From NCBI RefSeq assembly GCF_007860105.1, contig NZ_SJPU01000001.1:1284118-1348117 (forward strand): DNA of 64,000 bases, given 5' to 3'. The stretch is from Allorhodopirellula heiligendammensis. GTDB lineage: Bacteria; Planctomycetota; Planctomycetia; Pirellulales; Pirellulaceae. The notes under the pieces are model-generated. The model was not told the origin of the DNA and did no database searches. It saw nothing but the letters and a program-made list of their open reading frames with translations. Made by a program: the position numbers and the translations under genes. Positions 17,448 through 27,481 of this stretch are shown here, one piece after another (position 1 is the first letter of the stretch; each line of letters opens with the position of its first letter).

Positions 17448-18755
17448 CTACCACCCCAGACAGACAACCTCGGTGACTCGATTGAGTGTGGCCGCTAGCC
17501 CCGTGTGGTAAACAATCTCAGCGATCTGCTCTGAAGAGTAGAAATGGCTCAGGTTTTGGATATCTTGGTCGGTCATGGACTGAGGGTGCGTCGTCAGTTT
17601 TTTGACAAACTGCAATGCCACGCTCTGGGCGCCGCTTGAAGAGCTGCCTGCGGTCAGCTGAAAGATCTCGTGATCGCTGAGTCCTTCTGCCAACAACCGT
17701 GTTCGCGAAACGTTTTGCATGTACCAAGCTTGATCTTCGCGGGCCGCGACGTATGCAATTTGGTCTCGTAGGCCAACGGGAATTTGCCCGACAATCCTGG
17801 CTTGGTGAAGTTGCTCCACAAATGCCGGGCCAGCCGCTGGGATTTCGGATAACAGCTGCTCGTGAGCAAAAATCCCATCGTGCGGTTCAAATGATGCCAT
17901 TGAAAGGCGCGGTTGCCGCGTCGATTGTCGTTCAAACTCTGCGAGCCAATCAGTGTAATCATCAAATTTCTCTCGTTTGGGAAACCCGACTGGTGCGACT
18001 TGCGACGGTGTGCTCGCGACTTGCGGGTCGAGTGTCGAGACAAATTCCCGCTGTTCTTCTTGCGGAATGCCCAACGAGTCGGTCCACCGATTCGTGGCGT
18101 TATAGCGACCAACGGTGAAAGCCATATCGAGGATTTGTTCCTCTGAAAAATGAACTCGTAGTGCATCGATATCGCGGTCGGTGATGGTATGCGGAGCCAA
18201 CGTCAACTGGCGTGTGAAGGCAAATGCTGCACGCTGTTTTTCTGGGAAGGCCGCCCAGTCGGAATCGAGTGCGAGCAATGTCGGCTCAGTCACGCCAACT
18301 GATTTCAATTTGTGTTCTTGATGGCCGAGGCAGTAATGACAGTTATTGACCCGAGATACAATCCAGAACAGTTCGGTCGAAAAGTCATACGGCAATCCTT
18401 GATCGGAGACCGCGGGGTAGCGACCTCCACGGATTTGCAGTTCTGGTGGCAGATACAGATTTCGCATCCGACCGTTGTTGACGACTCCCATCGAGGTCCG
18501 ACCGCCAGATTGTATGGAAGTCGAGGCAGAGGAATTCGAGACGGGAAGATTCGAGTCCTCATTGGCCGGCGGCAGTGGCAACCTCGCTTCGCGATACTTC
18601 AAACGGTCGAGCGCCTTGAGCATGTCCGCTCGATTGGAAGGCACGCCCTTCGGAGTTGATTGCGAAGGCGATAGCTCCTGCGCATGGGAAGCACCCAAGA
18701 ACACGAGACCAATGATGGCAATAGACGCACAGGTAAGAACGATATACTTTTTCAT
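17448..18755 (-). CDS. Secreted two-domain carboxymuconolactone decarboxylase / AhpD-like protein
   Basis: MKKYIVLTCASIAIIGLVFLGASHA is a signal peptide; this ATG is preferred over one 72 bp upstream. Two tandem CMD/AhpD-like helical domains follow. The first (about 95-225) carries the redox pair in NNCHYCLGHQ (about 140) and the DIDALRVHFSEEQILDMAFTVG helix. The second (about 300-435) has the same scaffold (DIQNLSHFYSSEQIAEIVYHTG) but AREDQAWYMQN where the CxxC would be, so it is probably structural. Family members act in alkylhydroperoxide reduction or decarboxylation; a secreted two-domain version probably acts in envelope redox chemistry, which is inference. Confidence 0.82.
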   Translation of the reverse strand: MKKYIVLTCASIAIIGLVFLGASHAQELSPSQSTPKGVPSNRADMLKALDRLKYREARLPLPPANEDSNLPVSNSSASTSIQSGGRTSMGVVNNGRMRNLYLPPELQIRGGRYPAVSDQGLPYDFSTELFWIVSRVNNCHYCLGHQEHKLKSVGVTEPTLLALDSDWAAFPEKQRAAFAFTRQLTLAPHTITDRDIDALRVHFSEEQILDMAFTVGRYNATNRWTDSLGIPQEEQREFVSTLDPQVASTPSQVAPVGFPKREKFDDYTDWLAEFERQSTRQPRLSMASFEPHDGIFAHEQLLSEIPAAGPAFVEQLHQARIVGQIPVGLRDQIAYVAAREDQAWYMQNVSRTRLLAEGLSDHEIFQLTAGSSSSGAQSVALQFVKKLTTHPQSMTDQDIQNLSHFYSSEQIAEIVYHTGLAATLNRVTEVVCLGW

Positions 18756-18845
18756 GATCGCTGTTGTGGAGAAGAATGATTGGTGAATAAATGAGTCAAT
18801 AAATGACCACAGTGCTTCAAGAAACACGGGACGATGAAAGCTTGA

Positions 18846-19229
18846 CTAGCGGTCGGCGCGCGCAATAGTGCAAGCCGGTGTGGTTGTGACGAGGTACTGA
18901 AATTGCTTTTTGCCCACCGCACCGCCTCGACTCGATCCCGTCAGGGTGACGCTCAAGCGGACATTGGGACCATACATTTCGCCATCGCCCTCGATGACAA
19001 AATCACGCAGCTCAAACCCGTCGCTCCACAACTCGTCCGCCACATAGACCGGAGGCGTCAGTTGTCGCATGTCCGCTACGGACTTGCCGGTTTTCCAGGC
19101 TTCCAGGGATGAACCGAGCAACGCTACTGCGGCTTTTGGATCTGAGACCGGAGCCGATCTACCGCCACAGCCGGCCAGCGTCAGCGTCGCGACGGCAAGA
19201 AGGCATGCATAGCAAGAACGTATCATCAT
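18846..19229 (-). CDS. Small lipoprotein partner of a DUF1559 protein
   Basis: The 127-residue protein has a lipoprotein signal ([14 protein letters not shown], Cys about 21). The mature part is short, with no recognised domain ([29 protein letters not shown]...). Its ATG overlaps the stop of the DUF1559 gene by four bases, so translation is coupled. Small lipoproteins next to DUF1559 genes recur in planctomycetes and also here at 37513. Confidence 0.8.
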   Translation of the reverse strand: MMIRSCYACLLAVATLTLAGCGGRSAPVSDPKAAVALLGSSLEAWKTGKSVADMRQLTPPVYVADELWSDGFELRDFVIEGDGEMYGPNVRLSVTLTGSSRGGAVGKKQFQYLVTTTPACTIARADR

Positions 19230-20197
19230 GGCAGGTCACCCACTGTCTCATGGTGGGCACGTGTGCCGGCAGCACGCCATATATCGAGATTAACATTCTC
19301 GCTAACGAATACCACCGAACCGTCGCAGCGGCAAACCAACACGCCACCGAAGTGGTTGCTGTTGGCCGTTGTCGCGATACGGCCGGGCGGAAACATGCAC
19401 GAGCGGCGATTGGGTGGTGCCACGTGCATGTAGGTGGTCGTTGAGTGGTATCCGTACACCCAAGGAGCACCGATGTCACTCACTCGTTGATACATCAAAT
19501 TATCGGTGTCGATGGCTTCGCATTGCTGATAGGCTTCATCCGGAGTTTGCGGGTTGGTTTGCGGCCAAAAGGTATCTCCGGAGCTGGAAATGGCATTGCT
19601 GAAATCACCCTGATTGTGCTCGCTGAACGCTGCGGTGTGAGACGTGCCGTCGAGAATGTCACGAAAAGCAAGCTGCTTCGTTAAATAGAAAACGCCGCTG
19701 GGTTCAGGCATCCCAAAGTTAGGATCAGCAGGATTGGTTGGAGGCAGACCCCATAAAATCCCCGATCCTTGATTGGCGCGATACGTCGTCCCCGCCCAGC
19801 CCATCGGCAGTGGCGACTGGGCATCCGAAGGACAATTAAAATTAGGTATGAACGCCTTGGTGGCAGCGACATTGTTGGCGTGATTCCAGGCGACCGTGGG
19901 ATCAACAAGTTGTGCCGCAGCGGCCTGTTCCAGGAATGGCAATATCGCTGCATGAACCGAAATTCCCTGTGATGTGCGACCGGGCGGGAACAACTTATAG
20001 GTCGATTCGTAATTATGTAACGCTAACCCCATCTGTTTCAGGTTGTTACTGCACTGCATCCGCCGGGCAGCTTCGCGAGCGGATTGCACAGCGGGCAGCA
20101 AGAGGCCCACCATGACTCCGATAACGGCAATCACGACGAGCAGTTCTACCAATGTGAAACCAGTATGGACGGACCTTCGTCCTGGATTGAGAGACAT
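19226..20197 (-). CDS. DUF1559 prepilin-like protein (H-X9-DG family)
   Basis: The N-terminus [20 protein letters not shown] is a type IV pilin/pseudopilin signal for cleavage before Phe, followed by [24 protein letters not shown] and DUF1559 motifs: [49 protein letters not shown]. The H-x9-DG ending is [28 protein letters not shown] (in part). I chose the ATG at 20197, directly before the basic n-region, rather than the one at 20326. The protein is probably processed by an A24 peptidase such as that at 44236; the role of the family is unknown. Confidence 0.9.
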   Translation of the reverse strand: MSLNPGRRSVHTGFTLVELLVVIAVIGVMVGLLLPAVQSAREAARRMQCSNNLKQMGLALHNYESTYKLFPPGRTSQGISVHAAILPFLEQAAAAQLVDPTVAWNHANNVAATKAFIPNFNCPSDAQSPLPMGWAGTTYRANQGSGILWGLPPTNPADPNFGMPEPSGVFYLTKQLAFRDILDGTSHTAAFSEHNQGDFSNAISSSGDTFWPQTNPQTPDEAYQQCEAIDTDNLMYQRVSDIGAPWVYGYHSTTTYMHVAPPNRRSCMFPPGRIATTANSNHFGGVLVCRCDGSVVFVSENVNLDIWRAAGTRAHHETVGDLP

Positions 20198-20543
20198 GAA
20201 ACCAAACTCCAAAGAATGAAATAAAGACAGCACGAAAACGGACCGTCTGCCGAGCCGGAATCTGGCGCAGCAAGGACGGATCGCCAAAACGCAACGATAG
20301 AGAAGGGGCATGAGTGCGAGCTGCACTCGCCAGCCACGAGGCTGTTAATTCGTTCAACCGCAACACGCGTGCGCGCAGTAGACGCGCACTGAACTGCAAT
20401 GCTGTTGAGCAAGATCCGACGTGAGTCGCAAATCAGCCATGCGAGCAGACGAGCAGGGATCCTCGCGGCACGTCAAAGGCGACATCTCCTTTGAAAATCG
20501 CTACGACTTGGCCACGCTGATCTCTATTCTGAACTCAGGTTGC
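20198..20543. other. Intergenic stretch upstream of the DUF1559 gene
   Basis: About 345 bp; presumed promoter region of the DUF1559-lipoprotein pair. No repeat or hairpin that I would defend. Confidence 0.35.
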
Positions 20544-20975
20544 TTAAGAGTTCCTGGGAGGAGGCGAAGCAACCTCTAAGAAAGGGGAACTGGCCAGCAA
20601 ACTATTTGCTGGCCGACCCCAGCGGGAATTGCCACGATCAACAGAACTGTCCTGCCGCTCATTCACAATCGCAGGCTGTTGAGGGACCGTGGTTCGAGGT
20701 GCCTCAAGTGGGGAGGTGGTCAACGGACTTTGTTCGCATCTACCATTTTCACAGGCTGAGCGATGAACCGGAGGGTGAGGCAACACTGAAAAGATTGATA
20801 CTGAAGACACCCGATACAGCCCACTGGAATCAGATTCCACCTGCCCGGCATGAATCAGGTAGTCACCGCAACTGGCCAATGCTGAAGAGGAATGTCCAAC
20901 AACATAAGCCAAAAACAACGCAACAACTACAAAAAAATGTCGGTGTGAGCATCGTTTCGCTTCGTCGTGACTCAT
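20544..20975 (-). CDS. Probable secreted protein of unknown function
   Basis: From the ATG at 20975 the product begins MSHDEAKRCSHRHFFVVVALF with a hydrophobic segment ending in SSSALA, a credible signal peptide, then CGDYLIHAGQ. The remainder (about 110 residues) is Ser/Pro-rich without a domain. Two cysteines in SACENGRCEQ could form a disulfide. It is unrecognised; lack of homologues would argue against it being real. Confidence 0.45.
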   Translation of the reverse strand: MSHDEAKRCSHRHFFVVVALFLAYVVGHSSSALASCGDYLIHAGQVESDSSGLYRVSSVSIFSVLPHPPVHRSACENGRCEQSPLTTSPLEAPRTTVPQQPAIVNERQDSSVDRGNSRWGRPANSLLASSPFLEVASPPPRNS

Positions 20976-21323
20976 TCGAATCATTGATAGCAGTAAGGGG
21001 AGACTTCGTCTCAATAACCGTCTGATTATTAGCAGTTTTGTCGCGGTAGTCAATTCAACAAAAGTTCAACGATGCACTTTATCCGCGCTTTTTCACTCTC
21101 ACTACCTTGACAAGTGGGAAAACTCCCTCTGCAGAGTGGGGTCCTCCATATTCTTCAATAATAGATTTTGCTCTCTCCAAGCGGTCTGGGTTGGGAATCT
21201 CACACTGAGCCGGCAGATTCCTGCTACCAACGCGTCGATTAAGACCTGACTTGTCGTTATCGCGCCCTGGTGTTGGCCGCTTGACCTTTTGCGTTCTGTT
21301 TCTCGCCCCATTTTTTGCATTTC
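20976..21323. other. Intergenic stretch, divergent between 20975 and 21324
   Basis: Nearly 350 bp. Contains the presumed promoters of two divergently oriented genes. I see no RNA gene or repeat. Confidence 0.35.
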
Positions 21324-22037
21324 ATGAAGCTCCGAATCGTCGCCATTGCATTCCTCTTGTCACTGGCTTTCCTACGGGTGCCGGCGTCGGCAGACCTAGT
21401 CACCTATAACTTGTCAGGTACTACGCAGGCCACTTTCTTTCCAACGAGTAGTCCACGGTTTACGGACAACGTGAATTATTCTATCAATTTCTCCATTGAC
21501 GACTCTGCAATCGACTATTTTGGTCAGCCGTATGAAACGGGAATCGGTGGTTTCATTGGTGGCCAAGCTCGGGTGACGCTGACAGATTTCAGTCCCACGA
21601 ATACTGTGTTTCTCGACAATGCTCTGTCGACAAACGTCACCGGGCTGTTCTGGCAGAATTATGGCTCGCAGGTAATCTCTCTAATTGATCCAACGCCCTC
21701 CGCGCCTGGGAATGCGCCCAACTTTTACGTGGGCGTGGCGATTGGAGGTACTTAGAACACAGCTGGCCCAATCGCAAATGTCAACATGATCACACGGTTC
21801 AATGACACCGCTGGACCAGCTAAGAGTTCCCAGGCCGGTCTGCGATGGGATTTTGGTCCGGGGCTGCCTGACGTGATGTTCAATCGCGTCCTTTTTCTAT
21901 CTGCGACTAACCCCGTCAGTCCGCCTTCAGCCCCGACTGCGACATCTATTCCCGTGCCGTCGCTGTTCGGTACTTGCTTGATCGGCGTCTCTGTTGTGCA
22001 TTTGCGGCGGCGAAAACGCCAACGCAGCATGCTTTGA
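21324..22037 (+). pseudogene. PEP-CTERM-type secreted protein interrupted by an in-frame TAG
   Basis: MKLRIVAIAFLLSLAFLRVPASA is a signal peptide; the body (DLVTYNLSGTTQATFFPTSS...) is the beta-rich type common in PEP-CTERM proteins. A TAG at 21753-21755 stops the frame after AIGGT. The same frame then continues without shift (NTAGPIANVN, RWDFGPGLPDVMFNRVLF) to 22037 and ends in IPVPSLFGTCLIGVSVVHL followed by RRRKRQ, a PEP-CTERM sorting signal. The sorting signal lying in the same frame beyond the stop shows this was one gene. It is probably a recent pseudogene; readthrough is less likely. Confidence 0.75.
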
Positions 22038-22079
22038 TAGTCAGACCAAGATGCATCCTCAACGGCCCTAACAACTGGC

Positions 22080-23795
22080 TCAAGCATTCTCATTCTGGGC
22101 GGGAGCCGCCCCGTAGAAGTGCACGTCCTGCTGCGGGTAAGGGAATGAGATACCGACTTGGTCGAATTTCCGTTTCACCTCGCGGGTGACCTCTGTTTTT
22201 ACCTGCCACCAGTCACTCGTTTTCGCCCAGGGGCGGCAGACAATATTGACGGAGGAATCGGCCAATTCGTGGGTCACAACGACGGGCTCGGGGTCGCTGA
22301 GCACTAATTTGTTGGCCTGCAGGACATCCTTGATCAAATTCTCAGCTTGCTCGAAGTCATCGTCGTAGCCAATTCCAAACTCCAGGTCGACACGACGGGT
22401 CGGATTCGCGGTGATATTGGTGATCACATTGTTCCAAATCTCATTATTGGGAACGTGAATGGTTTGATTGTCAAAGGTTCGAAAGGTGGTGGAAACCAGA
22501 TTCATTTGGGCGATTGTCCCGGTGATGCCACCCGCATTAACGACGTTCCCGACATCAAAAGGGCGATTGATCAGGATCATCAGGCCGCTCGCAAAATTGC
22601 TGAGCGTTCCCTGCAGCGCCAGTCCAATGACCAAGCCGGTGGCTCCGATCGCCGCCAAAACAGGTGTGATATCGACTTCCAAGGCGGTCAGGGCGATAGC
22701 GAACCCAACTAACATGACGATGTTTTTGATCATGCTGGCGATCAGTCGCTCGGCGAGCTGGCTGAGTTTGAGTTTGCGTTCGAGCAGCCAATTGACGATT
22801 GCTGCGACCACCTTCGCGATCAGGTAGGTAATGAACAGGATCAGGGCGAAGCGGCCGAGGTTCCACGCCAATCGCTGGCCGCCTTCCTTGGACGACATCC
22901 AGCCGACGATGCCAGCCCATGCTGATGCGGCATCGGACGTGTCCAACTCGATTCCGGAAACCGCGGCTGAATAGGTGCGGTACTCCGCGACATCGCCGCC
23001 CTTGGCCTCGAGCGAATTGAGTACGACTGCCAATCGATCGCTCAACACCGTCCGCTGATCTTGCAATTTGGTGACGCTGGTCAGCATATCGCCTTTGAGT
23101 TTGATCGCCGTGTTGACAGTTTTGGTTTGGGCATCGGACTCTCCAGCGGTCGGCGATGCGGTTTCGGTCGTGCTGCCTCCGTCGTTGTCAGGGGACTGCA
23201 AATCGCCGGCGGGTTCAGCCGCGCCTGCGGGTTCAGCCGCGCCGGCGGGTTCAGCATCTCCCGCGGATTCAGCATCTCCCGCGGATTCGGTATCGCCCGC
23301 GGGTTCGGTATCGTCCGTCTCGGGCGCGGGTTCTTCAGCGGGGGACGAATTGTCCATCACGTCCTCATCGAGGCCGAGATTTCTCTGAGCCATCGCGGTC
23401 ACGGACTTCTCCTCCTGCTCGGCTTCGTCGGCCACTGTTTTCGTGATCGATTCGGCGACTTCCAATGAGCTCTTGGCAGCCTCATCGTCGGCGGCATTCA
23501 CGGCTTCGGTCGCCTTCTTGACGCCCATTCGCACAGCTGCGATTTCGCGTGCCTTCGCCCGCAGCAGTTTGAACCACGCATCCGACTCGACCTGCAGCTC
23601 CGACTTGGTCAACGGTTTGACCATCACCTTCAACTGATCCAACGGAATATCGGGATTGAGCGTGGTGTGAGCCGTGTATTCAGGCGTCTTGGCCTCGTCC
23701 GTCTCCGCCGCCCGGCCCGACAACGCACCCATGCCGCTGCAGAGCAATACAGCCATTGTCCACAGGCACTGAGAACTCACGCTACCATTTTTCAT
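22080..23795 (-). CDS. Mechanosensitive ion channel, MscS family
   Basis: The start used (ATG 23795, MKNGSVSSQCLW) gives a signal sequence ending about GRAA. A periplasmic region of about 290 residues follows, including a helical AREIAAVRMGVKKATEAVNAAD stretch and a repetitive acidic segment built from EPAGDTESAGDAESAG units. Transmembrane helices occur at about 305-385 and the MscS pore helix region reads PVLAAIGATGLVIGLALQGTLSNFASG. The beta domain has PFDVGNVVNAGGITGTI, and the C-terminal cage RVDLEFGIGYDDD. It would open under membrane tension in hypo-osmotic shock. Confidence 0.92.
   Translation of the reverse strand: MKNGSVSSQCLWTMAVLLCSGMGALSGRAAETDEAKTPEYTAHTTLNPDIPLDQLKVMVKPLTKSELQVESDAWFKLLRAKAREIAAVRMGVKKATEAVNAADDEAAKSSLEVAESITKTVADEAEQEEKSVTAMAQRNLGLDEDVMDNSSPAEEPAPETDDTEPAGDTESAGDAESAGDAEPAGAAEPAGAAEPAGDLQSPDNDGGSTTETASPTAGESDAQTKTVNTAIKLKGDMLTSVTKLQDQRTVLSDRLAVVLNSLEAKGGDVAEYRTYSAAVSGIELDTSDAASAWAGIVGWMSSKEGGQRLAWNLGRFALILFITYLIAKVVAAIVNWLLERKLKLSQLAERLIASMIKNIVMLVGFAIALTALEVDITPVLAAIGATGLVIGLALQGTLSNFASGLMILINRPFDVGNVVNAGGITGTIAQMNLVSTTFRTFDNQTIHVPNNEIWNNVITNITANPTRRVDLEFGIGYDDDFEQAENLIKDVLQANKLVLSDPEPVVVTHELADSSVNIVCRPWAKTSDWWQVKTEVTREVKRKFDQVGISFPYPQQDVHFYGAAPAQNENA
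23212..23320. repeat. In-frame tandem repeats in the mscS-like gene
   Basis: The DNA repeats GCGGGTTCAGC / GCGGATTCAGCATCTCCC units of 15-18 bp, encoding about eight copies of (E/A)PAGDxE or SAGDAE. Such arrays often vary in copy number by slippage; here unit length is a multiple of three, so the frame is kept. Confidence 0.7.
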
Positions 23796-24134
23796 ACTGC
23801 TACGTCCATTCAATAGGAGTTGTTAACTGATTGATGAGTGGGGAGTGAAAAGGCTAAGGGACGAGAAGGCTAAGGACCAGACACCTCGACCACAATCGCC
23901 TAGGCCCGCCGCGTTTCCTTCTGGCGGTAACCAATGTGTCTTCAAATGTCGTCGTGCTGCCACGTCGATTGGCAGACATCTGTCGATACATCGGATCTCC
24001 TAACTGACTTGCTTCGTCGACACCGATGAATGATGATATGCCGGTTTCGCAGTCAATCGCTGTATCGATTTACCTCGCTTACCGGCGTCCAATCGCGCCT
24101 GACGATTTCAAAAACATTTTTACAGAGTGAAAGA
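23796..24134. other. Intergenic stretch between mscS-like and coiled-coil genes
   Basis: About 340 bp, divergent promoters presumed. No feature recognised. Confidence 0.35.
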
Positions 24135-24410
24135 ATGGCAACGGAACAAGATAAACTCGATGACCTAGTCACTGGACTTAAACAGCAACGCGACCATCTT
24201 CGCGTCCGCATGAGTTTGGCAGAAATGGAAGCCAAGCAAGAATACGATCGCTTGTCAGATCAAATCAGCAAGCTGACCGAGCAATACGAACCGATCCGAA
24301 GTGCTGCTGCCGAATCGGCCGGTGATGCGTTGGCTGCATTGACGCTGGCTGCTGAGGAAATGAAGAGTGGACTGCAGAAAGTGGTCAAAGCGGTCGAAGA
24401 AACCAAATAG
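24135..24410 (+). CDS. Small coiled-coil protein
   Basis: The 91-residue soluble protein (MATEQDKLDDLVTGLKQQRD...) is almost entirely predicted helix: a heptad-like stretch RVRMSLAEMEAKQEYDRLSDQISKLTEQYEPI, then an Ala-rich helix. No transmembrane segment. It ends 45 bp before the UbiB-type kinase gene on the same strand, so an operon is likely. I chose ATG 24135, preceded by GAGTGAAAGA; the 35 codons upstream do not look coding. Confidence 0.65.
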   Translation: MATEQDKLDDLVTGLKQQRDHLRVRMSLAEMEAKQEYDRLSDQISKLTEQYEPIRSAAAESAGDALAALTLAAEEMKSGLQKVVKAVEETK

Positions 24411-24455
24411 ACAACGAAGCAACCTGCCCTCTGCGGATTATCGGGACACTCCACC

Positions 24456-26120
24456 ATGGATGCATCGACTTTGCCGCAGCTCGTGCGGAACGCGGAACGG
24501 CTCAACGAAGTCGTCAGCATCCTCCTCCGATATGGACTCGCACCCTGGCTGGGGAACGTGCGAGCGGATTGGATTCAGCGACTGCTACGCACCCACGATG
24601 GCGACCAAATTAGTCATCTCGATCCATCCGTCCGCATTCGAATGGCGCTGCTCGAACTGGGAACGACCTTCGTCAAACTCGGTCAGATGCTCAGCACGCG
24701 TGCGGATCTGATAGGCCCGGAGCTGGCCGCCGAGCTGGCCAAATTGCAATCGGATACACCCCCCGATGCACCTGGAACCGTGATTGACTTGATCACGCAG
24801 GAGTTCGGTCAACCACCCTCTGAGCTCTTCCGTCGTTTCAATGCAGAGGCTTTCGCGTCGGCTTCGATCGGCCAAGTTCACCACGCGGAGATGCACGATG
24901 GGACGGCAGTGGTCGTCAAGATTCAACATGCCGGGATTGAACATCGCATCCGCAATGACCTCGAGATTCTCATCGAATTGGCGAAGATGGCTGAGGCCAA
25001 CTCACTCTATCTGGCTCAATATCAACCCGTCGCCACTGCAAAACAATTCCGTCAAACACTTGAAGACGAGCTCGACTTTACCATCGAGCAGCGGAGTCTC
25101 CAGCGATTCCGTGAAAACTTCAAAGACGACCCTCACGTAGCCTTCCCACGACCCTACGAGAATGTGTCGTCGCGCCGCGTCATGACGATGGCGAAATTTG
25201 ATGGCATCAGCGTATCACGCCGCGATGATCTCGTCGCAGCGGGATGTGATCTCGCTGATGTAGCACGTCGCGGTGCCAACCTGTTTCTACAGATGGTATT
25301 CCGCCATGGTTTCTATCACGCCGATCCGCATCCTGGGAATCTGATGGTGTTGGATGGAGCCGTGATCGGTGTGCTGGATTGCGGCATGGTGGGGCGACTC
25401 AGTGGCGAAATGCGAGAGCAAATCGAAGACGTATTGATCGCAGCAATGGACAAAGATCCTCCCCGAATGGTCGACGCGGTAGTCCAAATCGGGCAACCTC
25501 CCGCAAATCTTGACCGCCGGGCTCTGCTGCGTGACATGGAACAATTTATCGATGACTACGGTTCTCGTTCGGTCGAAGATATCGATACGACCGCCGTGAT
25601 CAATGATTTTACAGCGATCATTCGTGAATACCGCATCGTGCTGCCGCCCGACGTCACCTTGCTGCTGAAAATGGTGGTCATGCTCAAAGGCACCGCCACC
25701 CAGCTCAGCCCCCAATTCAGCATGGAGGAATTACTCGAGCCGTATCGTATCGAAGCGATTAAAAATCGCTTCTCGCCGCAGCGATGGTGGCGACACCTCG
25801 TCGCCACAAATCGAAATTGGAACCATCTGATTCAAACGCTGCCGAGCGACACCGCTGATATTATTGGCCGCCTTCGCCAAGGCAGCTTTGACGTCCATTT
25901 GGATCATCGGAATCTTGGCACCATCGTGAACCGATTGGTGATGGGTATCTTGGCAGCAGCAACGTTTGTCGGGTCCACTCAGTTGTGGAGCAACAGCGTA
26001 CCGCCGCGTTTTCACGGTGTTTCCGTCCCCGGTGTTGTAGGGACCGGCATCGCGATCTACCTCGGCGTGCGAGTGATTCAAGCGGTCAAGAGGTCCGGTG
26101 ACCTGCGGGATAGAGCTTAA
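24456..26120 (+). CDS. ABC1/UbiB-family atypical kinase
   Basis: The 554-residue protein has the UbiB hallmarks: the KxGQ motif in FVKLGQMLSTRADLIGPEL (about 72), the Ala-rich loop FASASIGQVHHA (about 131), Lys in VVVKIQHAG (about 153), the catalytic GFYHADPHPGNLMV (about 287) and metal-site VLDCGMVGRL (about 306). The C-terminus holds two membrane helices (about 490-505 and 525-545). Family members support ubiquinone or isoprenoid-lipid metabolism as ATPases. The gene is downstream of the coiled-coil gene and ends in a strong hairpin. Confidence 0.92.
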   Translation: MDASTLPQLVRNAERLNEVVSILLRYGLAPWLGNVRADWIQRLLRTHDGDQISHLDPSVRIRMALLELGTTFVKLGQMLSTRADLIGPELAAELAKLQSDTPPDAPGTVIDLITQEFGQPPSELFRRFNAEAFASASIGQVHHAEMHDGTAVVVKIQHAGIEHRIRNDLEILIELAKMAEANSLYLAQYQPVATAKQFRQTLEDELDFTIEQRSLQRFRENFKDDPHVAFPRPYENVSSRRVMTMAKFDGISVSRRDDLVAAGCDLADVARRGANLFLQMVFRHGFYHADPHPGNLMVLDGAVIGVLDCGMVGRLSGEMREQIEDVLIAAMDKDPPRMVDAVVQIGQPPANLDRRALLRDMEQFIDDYGSRSVEDIDTTAVINDFTAIIREYRIVLPPDVTLLLKMVVMLKGTATQLSPQFSMEELLEPYRIEAIKNRFSPQRWWRHLVATNRNWNHLIQTLPSDTADIIGRLRQGSFDVHLDHRNLGTIVNRLVMGILAAATFVGSTQLWSNSVPPRFHGVSVPGVVGTGIAIYLGVRVIQAVKRSGDLRDRA

Positions 26121-26157
26121 GACCGTAGGACGGGACCGTTGTCCCGTCCGTAGTCTT
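26119..26157 (+). terminator. Strong hairpin after the UbiB-type gene
   Basis: AAGACCGTAGGACGGGAC pairs almost completely with GTCCCGTCCGTAGTCTT around loop CGTT, followed by ATTTT. It lies 0-37 bp after the stop and separates two convergent genes, so it can serve both. Confidence 0.75.
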
Positions 26158-26274
26158 ATTTTGGGTCCATCCGGGTTTGTTGACAGTCACCCAACTGCCC
26201 GCTCGGGACGATGGTCCCAAGCTACCAATCCAAACGTCGCTCCACAACGATTGCGGGCGACAAATCGCGTTTGA

Positions 26275-27294
26275 CTACTTCAAACCCTTGATAGCCACGA
26301 CACTGCCATCGGCAGCATCGAAGTTTTCGCCGAGCTGCGTCACGTACAAGCGATTGTCAGGACCAAACGCACAGGACACAGGCCCCTTGAGCGTGATACC
26401 GCTCTCAGTCACGTCGACTTCGCCGTCATCACCGAGTTCGACCGTGACCACGCGGCCATCATTGACGCTCGTCAGCGCCCAATTGTTTTCGACGACTGCG
26501 AACTTATTGCCTTCGATGTGAGCCATGCCCATGGGGTTGATCAAATCGGCGAGTTTCCACTGAGCGACTGGTTTCTTGGTCTCCAGGTCCCACTGGACGA
26601 TCAATCCATCGGCTTCGCCACCCTTGCCGGAATAGAGCACGTAGAGCGTGTTGTCTGGCCCCACCACCGTTTGCATGGGCGAGTTCGTTTCGATCCCGTT
26701 GTCATCTGCCGACAGCAGCGGCTCAAGCTTCTTGGTCGCGGGATCGGCGACCAGAACCCATGATTTTCCGTCGTATCCCTGTCCGCATACGAACACCTGT
26801 TTTCCGTCTTCTGAGACGCTCAGGCCCGTCAAATTGCCTTCGCCCTTGTCCGCTTCATCGTCCGTGGTGGGACCGACTGAGTTGGTGGCCACACCCGACG
26901 AAGCTTCTCCTGGTGCCGTGAACATCAACAGAGTTTCTTCTCCGTCCAGCTTGCCCGCATCGGTCACGACCAGAGTCTTACCGATCCACACAGCCGACAG
27001 CGGTCCAACGCCGTACCATTTCTTACCTGTATCGTCACTCTTCCAAAACTCGGTATCGAATTTCCTGACATAATCGATCGGTGTTTGGTCGGGAAGCTCG
27101 CCGAGCGGCAGCACCATGACACTGCCACGCGAATCGCACACCGTCAACTCGCCAGCCTCGCTGAAGCTGACGCATGAGGGGTTTTGCAAACCCTTCAAGA
27201 TTGTCTCAGCCGTTGGATCCGCTGCCTGACTCGTGTTAACGAGTGCCAGACCCAAAATGGCGAACGATGCTGCTACCCAGTTTTTCAAGATCAT
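26275..27294 (-). CDS. Secreted beta-propeller protein (SMP-30/NHL-like)
   Basis: A signal peptide (MILKNWVAASFAILGLALVNTSQA) precedes about 315 residues of repeating four-strand units: NPSCVSFSEAGELTVCDSRG, GVGPLSAVWIGKTLVVTDAGK, NLTGLSVSEDGKQVFVCGQG, TVVGPDNTLYVLYSGKG, NPMGMAHIEGNKFAVVENNW, PVSCAFGPDNRLYVTQLGEN. That pattern is a six-bladed propeller related to SMP-30/NHL proteins. No lactonase metal ligands are obvious, so the ligand is unknown. Confidence 0.75.
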   Translation of the reverse strand: MILKNWVAASFAILGLALVNTSQAADPTAETILKGLQNPSCVSFSEAGELTVCDSRGSVMVLPLGELPDQTPIDYVRKFDTEFWKSDDTGKKWYGVGPLSAVWIGKTLVVTDAGKLDGEETLLMFTAPGEASSGVATNSVGPTTDDEADKGEGNLTGLSVSEDGKQVFVCGQGYDGKSWVLVADPATKKLEPLLSADDNGIETNSPMQTVVGPDNTLYVLYSGKGGEADGLIVQWDLETKKPVAQWKLADLINPMGMAHIEGNKFAVVENNWALTSVNDGRVVTVELGDDGEVDVTESGITLKGPVSCAFGPDNRLYVTQLGENFDAADGSVVAIKGLK

Positions 27295-27481
27295 TTCTTT
27301 GCTCTTCTCGTGATATGTGGAGAGTAAATTGACGGTCCGCCCACTCAGTCAGCGCCGCTTGGGCGAATCTCGCTGCCGGCGAGTCTATCGCAATCGCTCC
27401 GCGCTCAAAAGTTGGCTTATCGAGCGAAACTGCAGTACACTGTGCAGCTTCCACGCCCCTCCCTCCTTGGATTGCCAGTAG

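Noticed and set aside
23212-23320. CRISPR-like array
   Set aside because: Repeats have no spacers and are in-frame codons of a low-complexity protein segment; no cas gene is present in the window.
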